Shown here one piece after another: positions 53,901-57,770 of a stretch of DNA of 64,000 nt. Each line of letters begins with the position of its first letter. Positions within the stretch are counted from its first letter, which is position 1. Source of the stretch: Monoplex corrugatus (lineage: Eukaryota; Mollusca; Gastropoda; Littorinimorpha; Ranellidae); contig JAPXFY010000023.1 of NCBI GenBank assembly GCA_030674185.1, forward strand, positions 24,936,673-25,000,672. Reading direction: 5' to 3'. The notes beneath the pieces were generated by a model. That model did no database searches and was not told the origin of the DNA. It saw only the letters and a program-made list of their open reading frames with translations. The translations under genes and the position numbers were made by a program.

Positions 53901-56900
53901 CCAGCACATGTTTGTAAAGTGTGTTTGTGATGATGTGTGTGACAGAAAGGATTCCAGCACATGTTTGTAAGGTGTGTTTGTGATGCTGTGTGTGACAGAA
54001 AGGATTCCAGCACATGTTTGTGATGATGTGTGTTTTGTGATGATGTGTGTGACAGAAAGGATTCCAGCACATGTTTGTGATGAGTGTGTTTGTGATGATG
54101 TGTTTGTGTGATGTGTGACAGAAAGGATTCCACACATGTTTGTAAAGGTGTGTTTGTGATGCTGTGTGTGACAGAAAGGATTCCAGCACATGTTTGTGAT
54201 GATGTGTGTCTGTGATGATGTGTGTTTGTGATGCTGTGTGTGACAGAAAGGATTCCAACACATGTTTGTGAAGGTGTGTTTGTGATGCTGTGTGTGTCAG
54301 AAAGGATCAGCACATGTTGTGAGGGTTTGTGATGATGTGTGTGACAGAAAGGATTCCAGACACATGTTTGTAAAGGTGTGTTTGTGATGATGTGTGTGAC
54401 AGAAAGGATCCAACACATGTTTGTGAAGGTGTGTTTGTGATGATGTGTGTGACAGAAAGGATTCCACACATGTTTGTAAGGTGTGTTTGTGATGATGTGT
54501 GTGACAGAAAGGATTCCACACATGTTTGTGATGAGGTTTGGATGAGTGTGTTTGTGATGCTGTGTGTGACAGAAAGGATTCCACACATGTTTGTGAAGGT
54601 GTTGTGATGATTTGTGACAGAAGATTCCACAATGTTGTAGTGTGTTTGTGATGATGTGTGTGACAGAAAGGATTCCAGCACATGTTTGTGTGATGTGTGT
54701 TGTGATGTGTGTTTGTGATGATGTTGTGTTGATGTGTTTGTGATGATGTGTGTTGTGATTGTGTTTGATGATGTGTGTGACAGAAAGGGTTCCAGTGCTT
54801 CCTGGTGGTGATAGCGGCGCTGTGTGTTCCCTGGATGATGTTGGTCAAGCCTTTCTACCTGCGGCACCAGTCACGCTTTGGACAGGTATGTGCAGGTGTT
54901 CCAGTCTCGCTCTGAGGTGGCTTGTCATGATCTTGTTAACACAAGTTTGTGTGTACATGTGTGTGTGTGTGCTTTGATTTTATTCTCCTGCTGACCTCTG
55001 AAATGTGTATTGATGCTGCTGTTTGATTTCTTTCGTGACTGATTCTGTCTTTGTAGTTCAGTATGTCTGTGTAATTCAGCTATTAATTTATCTCATATGG
55101 ATTGACATTGCCCTCTGTTTTGTGTCATGGTTGATTATTATTCTTGTCAATAGATGTTATTCTTGTCAGTAGATTTTACTCATGTCTGGGCTTCTCCATG
55201 AACCTGAGGCTTTTGGGGAGTGAGGTGGTAGAGACCTTGACTTTTGTCATGGCAAGCATTATGAGGGCTGTCCCTCGGCATATACCTGTCTGAAGCGTAA
55301 GTAGGGATGGAGAGGAGTTGGACACCATCCTCATGATCAAAAGTTGGTCTCCACCCCCTCACTCCCCCTGTGACCTCATGATTGTGCATCTTCTTAGGTG
55401 TAACTGTGTCACTGTTTAGTGTGTATCTTTATGTATAGTGTAGCTGTTTATTAATTTTTGTGTAGTTTTTGTACTGTTCTGTGTGGTTGAGCTGTCAGTG
55501 TGTGTTGTCGTATTGCTGCATCAGTTTTTGTTTCATAACTGATTATTACCCTGGTAGTAAAATAGCATTTAATCTGTTCCAAATTATGTCTACTTTTGTC
55601 ACTGGTTTTAGAGTTTCTGGCATTGAGAAAAGAATTATCTTTGACAGACTGTTGCAGGGTGGATTTTGTTTTAGGGGAAGTCCAGTTCTGTGTGAGAACT
55701 AATAACTATTACAACCTTGAAGATTGCATATGGGACTGCATGCATACACCAACACATGCCCTTACCCTACCCCACACACCCTTTACCACACACACATTTA
55801 TGCATACTGTATCCCTTTTAAAATTAAATTAGCAAAAACGAGTCATACAAAGCTTGTAGAGTGACACATTAGTAAAATCACTTCCCAGAGTATGACTTTT
55901 ATGCATTGATGAATAGAATGATTGCAACTTTTATGCATTAATATGTTGACCAAATAGGAAGTGAATAATTGAATTAATAACTTTTTTTCTCAACATTTAA
56001 GTGACATATGCTCTTAATTTTCTGTTCCCTTTTCTTTTTTTTTTCCTGTTGAAGTACTGTGTATGTATTGAAACAGTTATAGCCCTGATATGGCTCTATG
56101 CAGTCGGCTGGGCTTGAAGCAACAATGAGAATAAGTGGAAGATAAGGAGTGTGACAGTGTTGCTGTCTGTGTGGTGGCTTAATGTTGTGTAAAGTGTATA
56201 CCATGCACCAATGCTAGCACCAGTCACATCACACTGTTTTGGGTTTCTCCTTTTGCTTCATGTATTCAGTCTTGTTATGGTGCCAGGTGCTGTCTTTTTC
56301 CTGTATTTATTTGTTATTAATTTTATTTATTATTCTTAAATCTGCTGTGTTTTGAGTCTGGTGTATGTACTTGCGCTTTTCGCCTTCTCTTTATAATGTA
56401 AATTGATGGTCGGTGTCATCGGTTGGTTTGTTAAGAGGATGTAGGTTGGTTTGGTTTTGATTTTTTTTTTTTTTTTTTTTTGTGGCTCTGTGCTTTGATA
56501 TGAAATGTATCTGCTCTGTTCTTGTTTCTTGAAAAGGACAGTTCTGTAGTGAAATTAATCTTTTGACTTCCTCCATCTGTCCGTTAGCTGCAAAAACTTA
56601 ACCCTTTCACCCCCTCTCCCCAGCCACCAACTTCTTGGTGAGGGAAGGAAAGGGTTAAGGTGTTGGTTTACTGTTGAAGGTGAAAGTGCAGGAAGCTGAT
56701 GGACAGGGAGTGAAAGACGTCAAAGGCTTTTTTTGTACCTGTCCATGGCAGAAAAGAGTGAGATGGTCATAATGGTCATCAGGACTTTTTAACAGCACTC
56801 GATATGAACACTCTTCACAGTATTTCACCTTACTGAAAGGCCGACGTCTAGTCGTAGTGCACTGGTACTGTGTTGGCTTCAGTGGAGGTGCCTTCAGGCA

Positions 56901-57770
56901 TCTGTATGGTCTCTGCAGTGTCTCAGTGGAGTCAAGGGAAATGGGAGATACTGAAGAACTGTGATGTGTCCTATTACATACCTTTTTGTTTGTCATCTAC
57001 AATCTTCTTCTTCAAACAGTGCTGTCTTTGGGGGAAAGAGAAATAAACAAAAGAGCAACATAGTAGCGGAGTGAGAACCAAACAGATAACATCGTGGGCG
57101 TAAGAGAACCACAAACATTAATCTGGAATTTCTGTCCACTTTGTTATTTCTGCTGTTGCAGTCATGTTTTTTTGTGATGGTGGAACTCATCATGGTTATT
57201 GTTAACGTGGAAAACACTGGTAATTTGTGCATTTGAATCTTCTGGGCGAAACGCAGCTCTGTTATTGACCAGTACTTATAAGCAATAGATACCTGTAACT
57301 GTTCATAACTGGATACTGGTTGCAATGTACAGGTTCTGTTTTCTGAGAGCAGTGAGATGAGGGTGTGGGCTGGACAGAAATGTTTAAAACCGCCATGTTT
57401 GTTGTGAGCCATGTTGTCATCGTTGTGGCGTTAGCACCTCGGATGGACGTAACTCTGGATGTGTTAGCGTGCAGCAGTGTGAATTACCATGCCCTGAATA
57501 TATCAGGGGTGTTAACAGCTTGCTATGTTCCGTTTGTGTGTGTTGATGTGTCTTCTTGCATGTGTGTTAAGTATCGGTAGACATGTTGCTGAGTATGTGC
57601 GTAGAGACATGTAGTGACTGTACCATCGTTTAACGTGTGCGTTACGTGTGTGTGTGTGTTTGTCCATGTCGACAGCTGGAGAGTGCCAGGCGGCGCCGTG
57701 CCCGCAGACATCAGGAAGATACCAATGTGTTTGAAAATAACCGCAGTTTATTAGAGGGATGGAGGAAGAG
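7532..57770 (+). CDS. ATP6V0A1: V-type H+-ATPase 116 kDa subunit a, 18 exons, C-terminus beyond window
   Basis: Membrane 'a' subunit of the V0 sector. In this family it forms the two proton half-channels beside the c-ring and its cytosolic N-terminal domain links to the V1 stators. Coding blocks: 7532-7648, 9367-9445, 16145-16242, 19375-19503, 34837-34943, 38022-38148, 39256-39338, 41226-41319, 42692-42904, 44163-44314, 45131-45270, 46527-46663, 49357-49453, 50037-50155, 51152-51303, 52795-52874, 54784-54885, 57676-57770. All junctions are GT-AG and phases match, except one extra base inside exon 10. Conserved family blocks seen: [55 protein letters not shown] and [11 protein letters not shown]. 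About 706 of ~840 expected residues are present. The symbol follows the vertebrate paralogue it resembles; the isoform number is not established here. Confidence 0.96.
7808..7960 (+). repeat. (TTTC)n pyrimidine tract
   Basis: About 150 bp of T/C with a tttc period in intron 1. Chance ORFs in it are not genes. Confidence 0.95.
8216..8560 (+). repeat. ~85 bp minisatellite, four copies
   Basis: Unit: acatacactgtgtcttctc, agtcttttgttatacttaca, cactgtcttgtttttatagt, gacccatacaataat. Intron 1. Confidence 0.85.
8560..9366. other. Intron 1 remainder
   Basis: AT-rich intron without repeats I can recognise, apart from a G-rich patch at 8682-8703 (ggtggggggtgggggtgggg) that could form a G-quadruplex. 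Confidence 0.6.
9367..9445 (+). CDS. ATP6V0A1: V-ATPase a subunit exon 2
   Basis: Starts after TTTCAG and reads [20 protein letters not shown], then EMERKL. It ends with one base of an arginine codon before GTAAGT. The [13 protein letters not shown] block is near-invariant in animal a subunits. Confidence 0.96.
9611..10310 (+). mobile_element. SINE family S1 copy with tRNA-like head, split by an insertion
   Basis: The head has a Pol III A-box-like tggctcagttgg (9621-9632) and B-box-like ggttcaaacc (9666-9675), indicating a tRNA-derived SINE. The body runs to about 9900. Its 3' part (gagtctgcaagataa, then gaacaaactttgaactcc) resumes at about 10198 after the TTAA element. Confidence 0.8.
9906..10197. 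mobile_element. TTAA-bounded palindromic element (copy 1), inserted in a SINE
   Basis: Begins ttaaccctttgac and ends gtcaaagggttga. An internal perfect hairpin sits around 9963-10014 (ccaccagcttcc with its inverse). Additional TTAA sites at 10025 and 10096 divide it into nested palindromic modules. The SINE whose head is at 9611-9900 resumes at about 10198, so this piece is an insertion. TTAA plus CCC ends are piggyBac-like hallmarks. Confidence 0.75.
10955..11625 (+). mobile_element. RTE-like LINE 3' end, nested in the DNA transposon
   Basis: The reading frame from about 10970 to 11611 gives [14 protein letters not shown], then [20 protein letters not shown] and [20 protein letters not shown], ending PPTGYGT. 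That is the C-terminal part of an endonuclease/reverse-transcriptase protein. It ends in the short tandem tail (acctg)n. The flanks actaaat at 10948-10954 and 11626-11632 are a plausible 7 bp target duplication. Confidence 0.85.
12051..13435 (+). CDS. Possible two-exon small ORF inside the DNA transposon
   Basis: ATG at 12051 opens [18 protein letters not shown] up to a good donor, GTAAGT, after 12117 (phase 1). An acceptor TCACAG at 13286 resumes in the matching phase at 13287 with [20 protein letters not shown] and ends at TGA 13433-13435, about 71 codons in total. The first ATG at 12016 is in another frame and would stop soon after splicing. The acidic start recalls the N-termini of some transposases, but I do not recognise the family. 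It may be a transposase remnant or chance. Confidence 0.35.
14716..15339. other. Intron 2 stretch after the DNA transposon
   Basis: AT-rich up to 15000. 15035-15130 resembles 55190-55390 (gaggtagaggaaatggacac, with a gaacctgaggc-like end in one copy), a weak dispersed repeat. A GT run lies at 15220-15250. Confidence 0.4.
15340..15535 (-). mobile_element. SINE family S3 copy, reversed
   Basis: Shares catgtttccataagccacca and tgttgttttacccacatt with the reversed copy at 44.5 kb. Intron 2. Confidence 0.6.
15770..15945 (+). repeat. (CA)n microsatellite with CG-containing interruptions
   Basis: Alternating purine-pyrimidine almost throughout (ca, cg), flanked on both sides by a tcacgtgtgc-type sequence. 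It could adopt Z-DNA. Confidence 0.95.
16145..16242 (+). CDS. ATP6V0A1: V-ATPase a subunit exon 3
   Basis: Completes the split arginine codon, then reads [20 protein letters not shown] and [11 protein letters not shown], ending in phase 0 before GTATGG. The acceptor (gtgtgtgttcag) is TG-rich rather than a good polypyrimidine tract. Confidence 0.95.
16801..18150 (+). mobile_element. CR1/jockey-like non-LTR retrotransposon fragment (copy C)
   Basis: Same family as copy A, in sense orientation within intron 3. It is truncated in the middle of the RT domain. It retains [16 protein letters not shown] (substituted from the usual QGSVLGP), the YADD box at 17043-17054, and the C-terminal region to the stop after KTHLFSSA near 17886. 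An extra A in the run near 17540 breaks the frame. It ends in (ATT)n at about 18130-18155. Confidence 0.9.
18437..18460 (+). repeat. Poly-G tract
   Basis: A run of about 21 G in intron 3. A second run of about 19 G lies at 22627-22645 in intron 4. Both are candidates for G-quadruplex or for assembly length error. Confidence 0.9.
18490..18850 (+). mobile_element. SINE family S2 copy
   Basis: Shares ccaggatgtattgtgatagt, gccctgtcatgcagtctcag and catgagtatcattctcatc with the copies at 4.7, 28.3 and 53 kb. Intron 3. Confidence 0.75.
19375..19503 (+). CDS. ATP6V0A1: V-ATPase a subunit exon 4
   Basis: Forty-three codons, phase 0 at both ends. It reads [20 protein letters not shown], then [20 protein letters not shown] and FEE. 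This is the long coiled-coil helix of the cytosolic domain (residues about 99-141). Donor GTAAGT. Confidence 0.96.
20534..20725. mobile_element. TTAA-bounded palindromic element (copy 2)
   Basis: Ends ttaacccttttaatt and agtcaaagggttaa, with inner TTAA sites at 20604 and 20679 flanking a hairpin (ccaccagcttcctgc and its imperfect inverse). Same module order as copy 1. Intron 4. Confidence 0.75.
20726..22620. other. Intron 4, first part
   Basis: AT-rich single-copy-looking intron. Nothing coding seen. A duplicated sequence (aagtggtaatttacttattt, atgctgac) appears at 22667-22690 and 22750-22780. Confidence 0.6.
22958..23146 (+). repeat. (CA)n microsatellite
   Basis: About 190 bp, nearly pure CA with caaaca and cata interruptions; followed by (actc)n. 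Confidence 0.95.
23515..24090 (+). repeat. ~20 bp minisatellite
   Basis: Unit: agtgatagtgggagataggg with a variant gaatgacattaggagatgag. The variant recurs every few units, giving a higher-order pattern. It produces a 261-codon reverse-strand ORF of repeating tryptophan-proline peptides, which I do not consider a gene. Confidence 0.85.
24100..25090. other. Intron 4, between arrays
   Basis: Contains loosely repeated 40-60 bp phrases (agcaagagatgggagatcag, gaccataactgtgaacagta) that look like a very decayed tandem array. No gene. Confidence 0.5.
25095..25175 (+). repeat. (TG)n microsatellite
   Basis: About 39 uninterrupted TG units in intron 4. Confidence 0.95.
25285..27630 (+). repeat. ~39 bp minisatellite, about 60 copies
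   Basis: Unit: aaaatgaaaacagagtccat, gtagacatgacaatattt, alternating cca/cct and acaatatt/acaacatt variants. The early part has A-run-expanded units (aaaaaaaaagtcc). Strongly purine-rich on the coding strand. Intron 4. Confidence 0.92.
27735..28090 (+). repeat. 40 bp minisatellite, about nine copies
   Basis: Unit: gatgtcacctgtcgtgacac, agattgcgccatgtatgtca. It starts about 105 bp after the previous array. Confidence 0.88.
28130..28262 (+). repeat. 64 bp tandem duplication
   Basis: tgtctgggacatcatgggtt through gattgtagaataatcagc appears twice head to tail with three differences. Confidence 0.85.
28262..29115 (+). mobile_element. SINE family S2 copy with an internally expanded segment
   Basis: Body at 28262-28575 (cttgagcctggctgacgcc, ctgtcatgaagtctcaattc), then about ten repeats. 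The element's apparent 3' end (ggagagctgaaatgaacagt) follows at 29070-29115. The equivalent region occurs once in the copy at 53.2 kb. Confidence 0.65.
28575..29075 (+). repeat. ~52 bp minisatellite derived from SINE S2
   Basis: Unit: gagtgggtgacattggtg, tcagtaggtttagggtgtg, then ttggagagccgaaat. About ten copies with graded divergence. Confidence 0.85.
29116..30520. other. Intron 4, AT-rich spacer
   Basis: AT-rich and without recognisable repeats or coding potential. Confidence 0.6.
30530..33720 (+). repeat. 3.2 kb minisatellite with higher-order structure
   Basis: Basic unit: acagatatggactagaattt, aagaccatgtcagatag, acaaagt. At 30540-31260 it is arranged in 60 bp two-part units. At 31260-32870 units vary and many carry small deletions. 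At 32870-33650 the form is ggataagaatttaag with an alternating aacatgtaacaatagac variant. Related single units trail off to about 34560. Confidence 0.92.
33720..34836. other. Intron 4, last part before exon 5
   Basis: Trailing single units of the 3.2 kb array at 34395-34560 (agtgatggattagaac). A pair of phrases (aagccatgattgtggctcat and agccacaatcgtggctcatc) near 34325-34380 is a small repeat. No gene. Confidence 0.5.
34837..34943 (+). CDS. ATP6V0A1: V-ATPase a subunit exon 5
   Basis: Starts after AACCAG with [20 protein letters not shown] and continues [15 protein letters not shown], ending two bases into a glycine codon before GTAAGT. I chose this acceptor because AE followed by histidines fits the family. 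A second in-frame AG at 34856-34857 would drop seven residues. Two decayed copies of the exon's 3' end and donor follow downstream. Confidence 0.9.
34991..35117 (+). repeat. Two tandem relic copies of exon 5 3' end and donor
   Basis: The segment from gagctgcc (34909) through the exon 5 donor and about 45 intron bases recurs at period 85 from 34994, and again at period 84 from 35078. Copy 2 has ggttaagt in place of the genuine ggtaagt. Copy 3 ends ctgggagtgagtg and so keeps a consensus-like GTGAGT. The copies have small indels that disrupt the reading frame. Confidence 0.85.
35875..36020 (+). repeat. Dispersed repeat shared with 56.0 kb
   Basis: Contains gaagtattgtgtatgttttg and ccctgatatggctgtatgca, ending in an A/AAT-rich tail. 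Almost the same text occurs at 56015-56135, so this is a dispersed element with a tail. Confidence 0.6.
36290..36950 (+). mobile_element. SINE family S3 copy with an internally expanded segment
   Basis: Starts tttgagtctgctaggtacca. A segment with gggtacttcatggtgg, gataaagggtggagat and agatctccatagagat is repeated about six times to 36735. It continues with the S3 3' body (ggtcaacatacctgcacacc, aaatacacacgtcataaatc). Intron 5. Confidence 0.65.
37290..37460 (+). repeat. (CA)n microsatellite
   Basis: Long CA run with minor interruptions in intron 5. A (GT)n run follows at about 37586-37626, so the transcript could fold CA against GU. Confidence 0.95.
38022..38148 (+). CDS. ATP6V0A1: V-ATPase a subunit exon 6
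   Basis: Completes the glycine codon, then reads [30 protein letters not shown] and [12 protein letters not shown], ending in phase 0 before GTGAGT. It is highly conserved in the family (cytosolic domain, residues about 178-219). Confidence 0.97.
38185..38329. mobile_element. TTAA-bounded palindromic element (copy 3)
   Basis: Opens ttaaccctgtgactcc 37 bp downstream of exon 6 and closes cagtcaaagggttaa. The central hairpin has lost one arm. Same family as copies 1 and 2. Confidence 0.7.
38486..38545 (+). pseudogene. Decayed duplicate of exon 6 3' half
   Basis: About 60 bp matching the end of exon 6 and its donor (cagaaattgaat, then ggaagaccctgtgac). The donor has changed from GTGAGT to GTGAAT and there are several substitutions. 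It lies about 375 bp downstream of the true exon end in intron 6, with no matching 5' half or acceptor. Confidence 0.85.
39256..39338 (+). CDS. ATP6V0A1: V-ATPase a subunit exon 7
   Basis: Reads [20 protein letters not shown] and RVKKICE, plus two bases of a glycine codon, before GTGAGT. The [10 protein letters not shown] segment is a family hallmark in the cytosolic domain. Confidence 0.97.
39358..39400. mobile_element. Fragment of the TTAA palindromic family
   Basis: attaaccctttgactcat, then accttacccaccagccg, just after exon 7. Only one arm remains. Confidence 0.55.
39540..40730 (+). mobile_element. Degenerate endonuclease/RT-type LINE fragment
   Basis: Reads [20 protein letters not shown], then [20 protein letters not shown] with the catalytic ADD at 39776-39784, then [14 protein letters not shown]. 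After several frameshifts it continues with [20 protein letters not shown] and [20 protein letters not shown]. It lies sense in intron 7, 5'-truncated and broken by at least three frame changes and stops. Confidence 0.88.
40960..41200 (+). repeat. ~37 bp minisatellite, about six copies
   Basis: Unit: tctgaaagttcaaaatgact, gtctatgacagtaaa. It ends about 25 bp before exon 8's acceptor. Confidence 0.8.
41226..41319 (+). CDS. ATP6V0A1: V-ATPase a subunit exon 8
   Basis: Completes the glycine, then reads [20 protein letters not shown] and [11 protein letters not shown], phase 0 before GTGAGT. The [11 protein letters not shown] block is conserved across animals. Confidence 0.97.
42345..42625 (-). 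mobile_element. LINE reverse transcriptase fragment, reverse strand
   Basis: On the minus strand, reading from about 42612, [16 protein letters not shown] is followed after a one-base slip by [30 protein letters not shown] and [19 protein letters not shown]. This is the region C-terminal of the RT palm in RTE/CR1-type elements. It is an isolated piece in intron 8. Confidence 0.8.
42692..42904 (+). CDS. ATP6V0A1: V-ATPase a subunit exon 9
   Basis: Longest exon here (71 codons, phase 0 at both ends). It reads [20 protein letters not shown], then [18 protein letters not shown] and [19 protein letters not shown], ending ALRRGT before GTGAGT. It covers the distal end of the cytosolic domain and the return toward the membrane. 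Confidence 0.97.
43005..43325 (+). mobile_element. SINE family S1 copy
   Basis: Full-length-like body: aaaactggtctgttcattgc, ggataattactgtcagatg, then gcacatatggaattgtccc. Intron 9, about 100 bp after exon 9. Confidence 0.75.
43855..44205 (+). repeat. Tandem duplication of intron 9 end plus start of exon 10
   Basis: About 177 bp is present twice head to tail (43855-44032 and 44033-44205), each copy including intron, acceptor and the first codons of exon 10. The upstream copy has TTTAG at 43982-43986, then a frame reading [11 protein letters not shown], and runs into a stop about 20 codons later. The downstream copy continues into the full exon but has one extra base at 44185-44188. Confidence 0.9.
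44163..44314 (+). CDS. ATP6V0A1: V-ATPase a subunit exon 10, with single-base frameshift
   Basis: The 3' part reads [20 protein letters not shown] then [20 protein letters not shown], clearly family sequence. The 5' part reads ERSGSSVP in the frame set by exon 9. These two frames are offset by one base near 44186. The exon is 152 nt, whereas flanking phases (0 in, 1 out) need 151. No AG upstream gives the right frame. This is a sequencing or assembly error, an allele, or genuine inactivation. Donor GTCAGT. Confidence 0.9.
44490..44665 (-). mobile_element. SINE family S3 copy, reversed
   Basis: Contains ttgttttactcacactgtgc, catgtttccataagtcacca and acgcatcttgatctgtg. Intron 10. Confidence 0.6.
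45131..45270 (+). CDS. ATP6V0A1: V-ATPase a subunit exon 11 (first membrane helix)
   Basis: Completes an alanine, then reads [20 protein letters not shown] and [20 protein letters not shown], ending RRIDDE. It contains the first transmembrane segment and the conserved FAVMFGD turn. The donor GTCTGG is weak after +2, but the join to exon 12 is in frame and matches the family. Confidence 0.95.
45575..45870 (+). mobile_element. SINE family S1 copy
   Basis: Contains gactcgggatctggtatctc, ccaataattactggcagg and gcgcatatggaattgtctg. A run of about 16 C at 45711-45726 sits in the middle. Intron 11. Confidence 0.75.
46330..46392 (+). repeat. (TG)n microsatellite
   Basis: TG run with one ttg and one tccg break, intron 11. 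Confidence 0.93.
46527..46663 (+). CDS. ATP6V0A1: V-ATPase a subunit exon 12
   Basis: Reads [20 protein letters not shown], then [20 protein letters not shown] and WYASA, ending two bases into a glutamate codon before GTAAGT. The GRYLILLMG and YTGLIYND blocks identify it. Confidence 0.97.
46700..48340. other. Intron 12 stretch
   Basis: Mostly unique-looking intron with pyrimidine-rich runs at 47280-47345. I found no additional exon fitting between exons 12 and 13, whose phases already match. Confidence 0.6.
48340..48400 (-). mobile_element. Retrotransposon 3' tail fragment
   Basis: The reverse strand shows gcgctatacaaatattgtaa followed by an (ATT)n-like run, the same kind of 3' end as LINE copies A and C. 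Only the tail region is recognisable. Intron 12. Confidence 0.45.
48525..48616. mobile_element. Fragment of the TTAA palindromic family
   Basis: Contains aggaagctgtggatagg, aaatggttaaggttttgc and agaagtcaaaggttaa, the right half of the family consensus. Intron 12. Confidence 0.6.
49357..49453 (+). CDS. ATP6V0A1: V-ATPase a subunit exon 13
   Basis: Completes the glutamate, then reads [20 protein letters not shown] and [12 protein letters not shown], phase 0 before GTGAGT. This is the less conserved lumenal loop with the conserved YP(F/I)G(I/L)DP ending. NAT and NES are possible N-glycosylation sequons. Confidence 0.95.
49498..49585 (+). repeat. (TG)n microsatellite
   Basis: TG run of about 25 units, a short break, then about 10 more, starting 45 bp after exon 13's donor. 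Confidence 0.93.
49640..49795 (-). mobile_element. SINE family S2 fragment, reversed
   Basis: The minus strand carries the cagtctcaatctgaaatgg-like and ccaggatgcattatgataat blocks of the family. Intron 13. Confidence 0.55.
49965..50029 (+). repeat. (TG)n run abutting exon 14's splice acceptor
   Basis: About 32 TG units ending 7 bp before the exon (acacag). It occupies the place of the polypyrimidine tract. Confidence 0.95.
50037..50155 (+). CDS. ATP6V0A1: V-ATPase a subunit exon 14
   Basis: Reads [20 protein letters not shown] then [19 protein letters not shown], ending two bases into an arginine codon before GTAAAG. It contains a membrane helix. The acceptor follows a (TG)n run of about 32 units and has no polypyrimidine tract. 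Confidence 0.96.
51152..51303 (+). CDS. ATP6V0A1: V-ATPase a subunit exon 15
   Basis: Completes an arginine, then reads [30 protein letters not shown] and [20 protein letters not shown], ending one base into a glycine codon before GTCAGT. It carries a membrane helix and the conserved APSLLI block. Confidence 0.96.
51335..51870 (+). repeat. Pentamer-based satellite next to exon 15
   Basis: Built of cagta/caata/cagtg pentamers. A longer composite unit (cagtactatacgttcagtac, aatgcaatacaacag) recurs three times at about 51476, 51563 and 51683. It begins about 30 bp after the exon 15 donor and drifts into acaac repeats near 51760-51800. Confidence 0.88.
52074..52343. mobile_element. MITE with ~35 bp terminal inverted repeats
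   Basis: The left end begins catatcgggggttgacagc and continues with agaacccagtatctc. The right end is its inverse with about four mismatches, closing with gtcaaccctcgatatg. The element is 270 bp, non-coding and AT-rich inside, in intron 15. I cannot fix the target duplication. Confidence 0.75.
52795..52874 (+). CDS. ATP6V0A1: V-ATPase a subunit exon 16
   Basis: Completes a glycine, then reads [20 protein letters not shown] and HISSAL, phase 0. INMFLF is conserved; the acidic loop after it is variable in the family. The donor is GTCAGT, as at exons 10 and 15. The reading frame stays open past the donor, so the exon end rests on phase and donor rather than on homology. Confidence 0.85.
52975..53290 (+). 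mobile_element. SINE family S2 copy
   Basis: Contains cacgcagtctcaagcc, catcagcattatcatccc and ggagagctggaatgagcagt. It shows the single-copy state of the segment that is expanded at 28.6 kb. Intron 16. Confidence 0.7.
53335..53840 (+). repeat. ~50-70 bp AT-rich minisatellite
   Basis: Unit: tgtaatcctgacaagatcca, tgggaataataaataa, with variable insert lengths. It runs directly into the exon-17-derived array. Units with missing bases are common. Confidence 0.85.
53861..54783 (+). repeat. Array of 15 copies of the exon 17 splice acceptor region
   Basis: A unit of about 55 bp: a TG/ATG-rich stretch, then gtgtgacag, then aaaggattccagcacatg. It matches the true exon 17 acceptor and first codons (gtgtgacag, aaagggttccagtgc). 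I count 15 decoy CAGs ending at 53892, 53945, 53998, 54055, 54121, 54174, 54246, 54300, 54347, 54402, 54455, 54507, 54572, 54620 and 54666, before the genuine one at 54783. Some copies are shortened by small deletions. Confidence 0.92.
54784..54885 (+). CDS. ATP6V0A1: V-ATPase a subunit exon 17
   Basis: Thirty-four codons reading [20 protein letters not shown] then [14 protein letters not shown], phase 0 at both ends, donor GTATGT. The helix followed by CVPWM(M/L)LxKP is a family signature. The acceptor is the last of a run of 16 similar acceptors. Confidence 0.96.
56015..56135 (+). repeat. Dispersed repeat shared with 35.9 kb
   Basis: gaagtactgtgtatgtattg, then ccctgatatggctctatgca and ggcttgaagcaacaat; the second copy of the element in intron 5. 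Confidence 0.6.
56555..56732. mobile_element. TTAA-bounded palindromic element (copy 4, diverged)
   Basis: Opens ttaatcttttgacttcc and closes near gacgtcaaaggc. An inner module runs between TTAA sites (cttaaccctttcaccccc to aaagggttaagg) with a loose hairpin. Intron 17. Confidence 0.65.
57676..57770 (+). CDS. ATP6V0A1: V-ATPase a subunit exon 18 (putative)
   Basis: After GTCGACAG it reads [20 protein letters not shown], then [11 protein letters not shown] plus two bases before GTGACC. A basic, variable cytosolic loop is expected here, so homology is weak. Support is phase continuity, the AG and GT sites, and the end of open frame (TGA at 57772 if not spliced). Confidence 0.7.

Larger units (their letters stand above)
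54950..57670. other. Intron 17 remainder
   Basis: Holds dispersed repeats at 55190-55390 and 56015-56135 and a TTAA element at 56555. T-run at 56461-56481. The rest shows no coding signal. Confidence 0.55.

Noticed and set aside
53193..54867. Reverse-strand ORFs of 183-356 codons over the 53.3-54.8 kb arrays
   Set aside because: Antisense of tandem repeats derived from exon 17's acceptor; no domain and several overlapping frames open at once.
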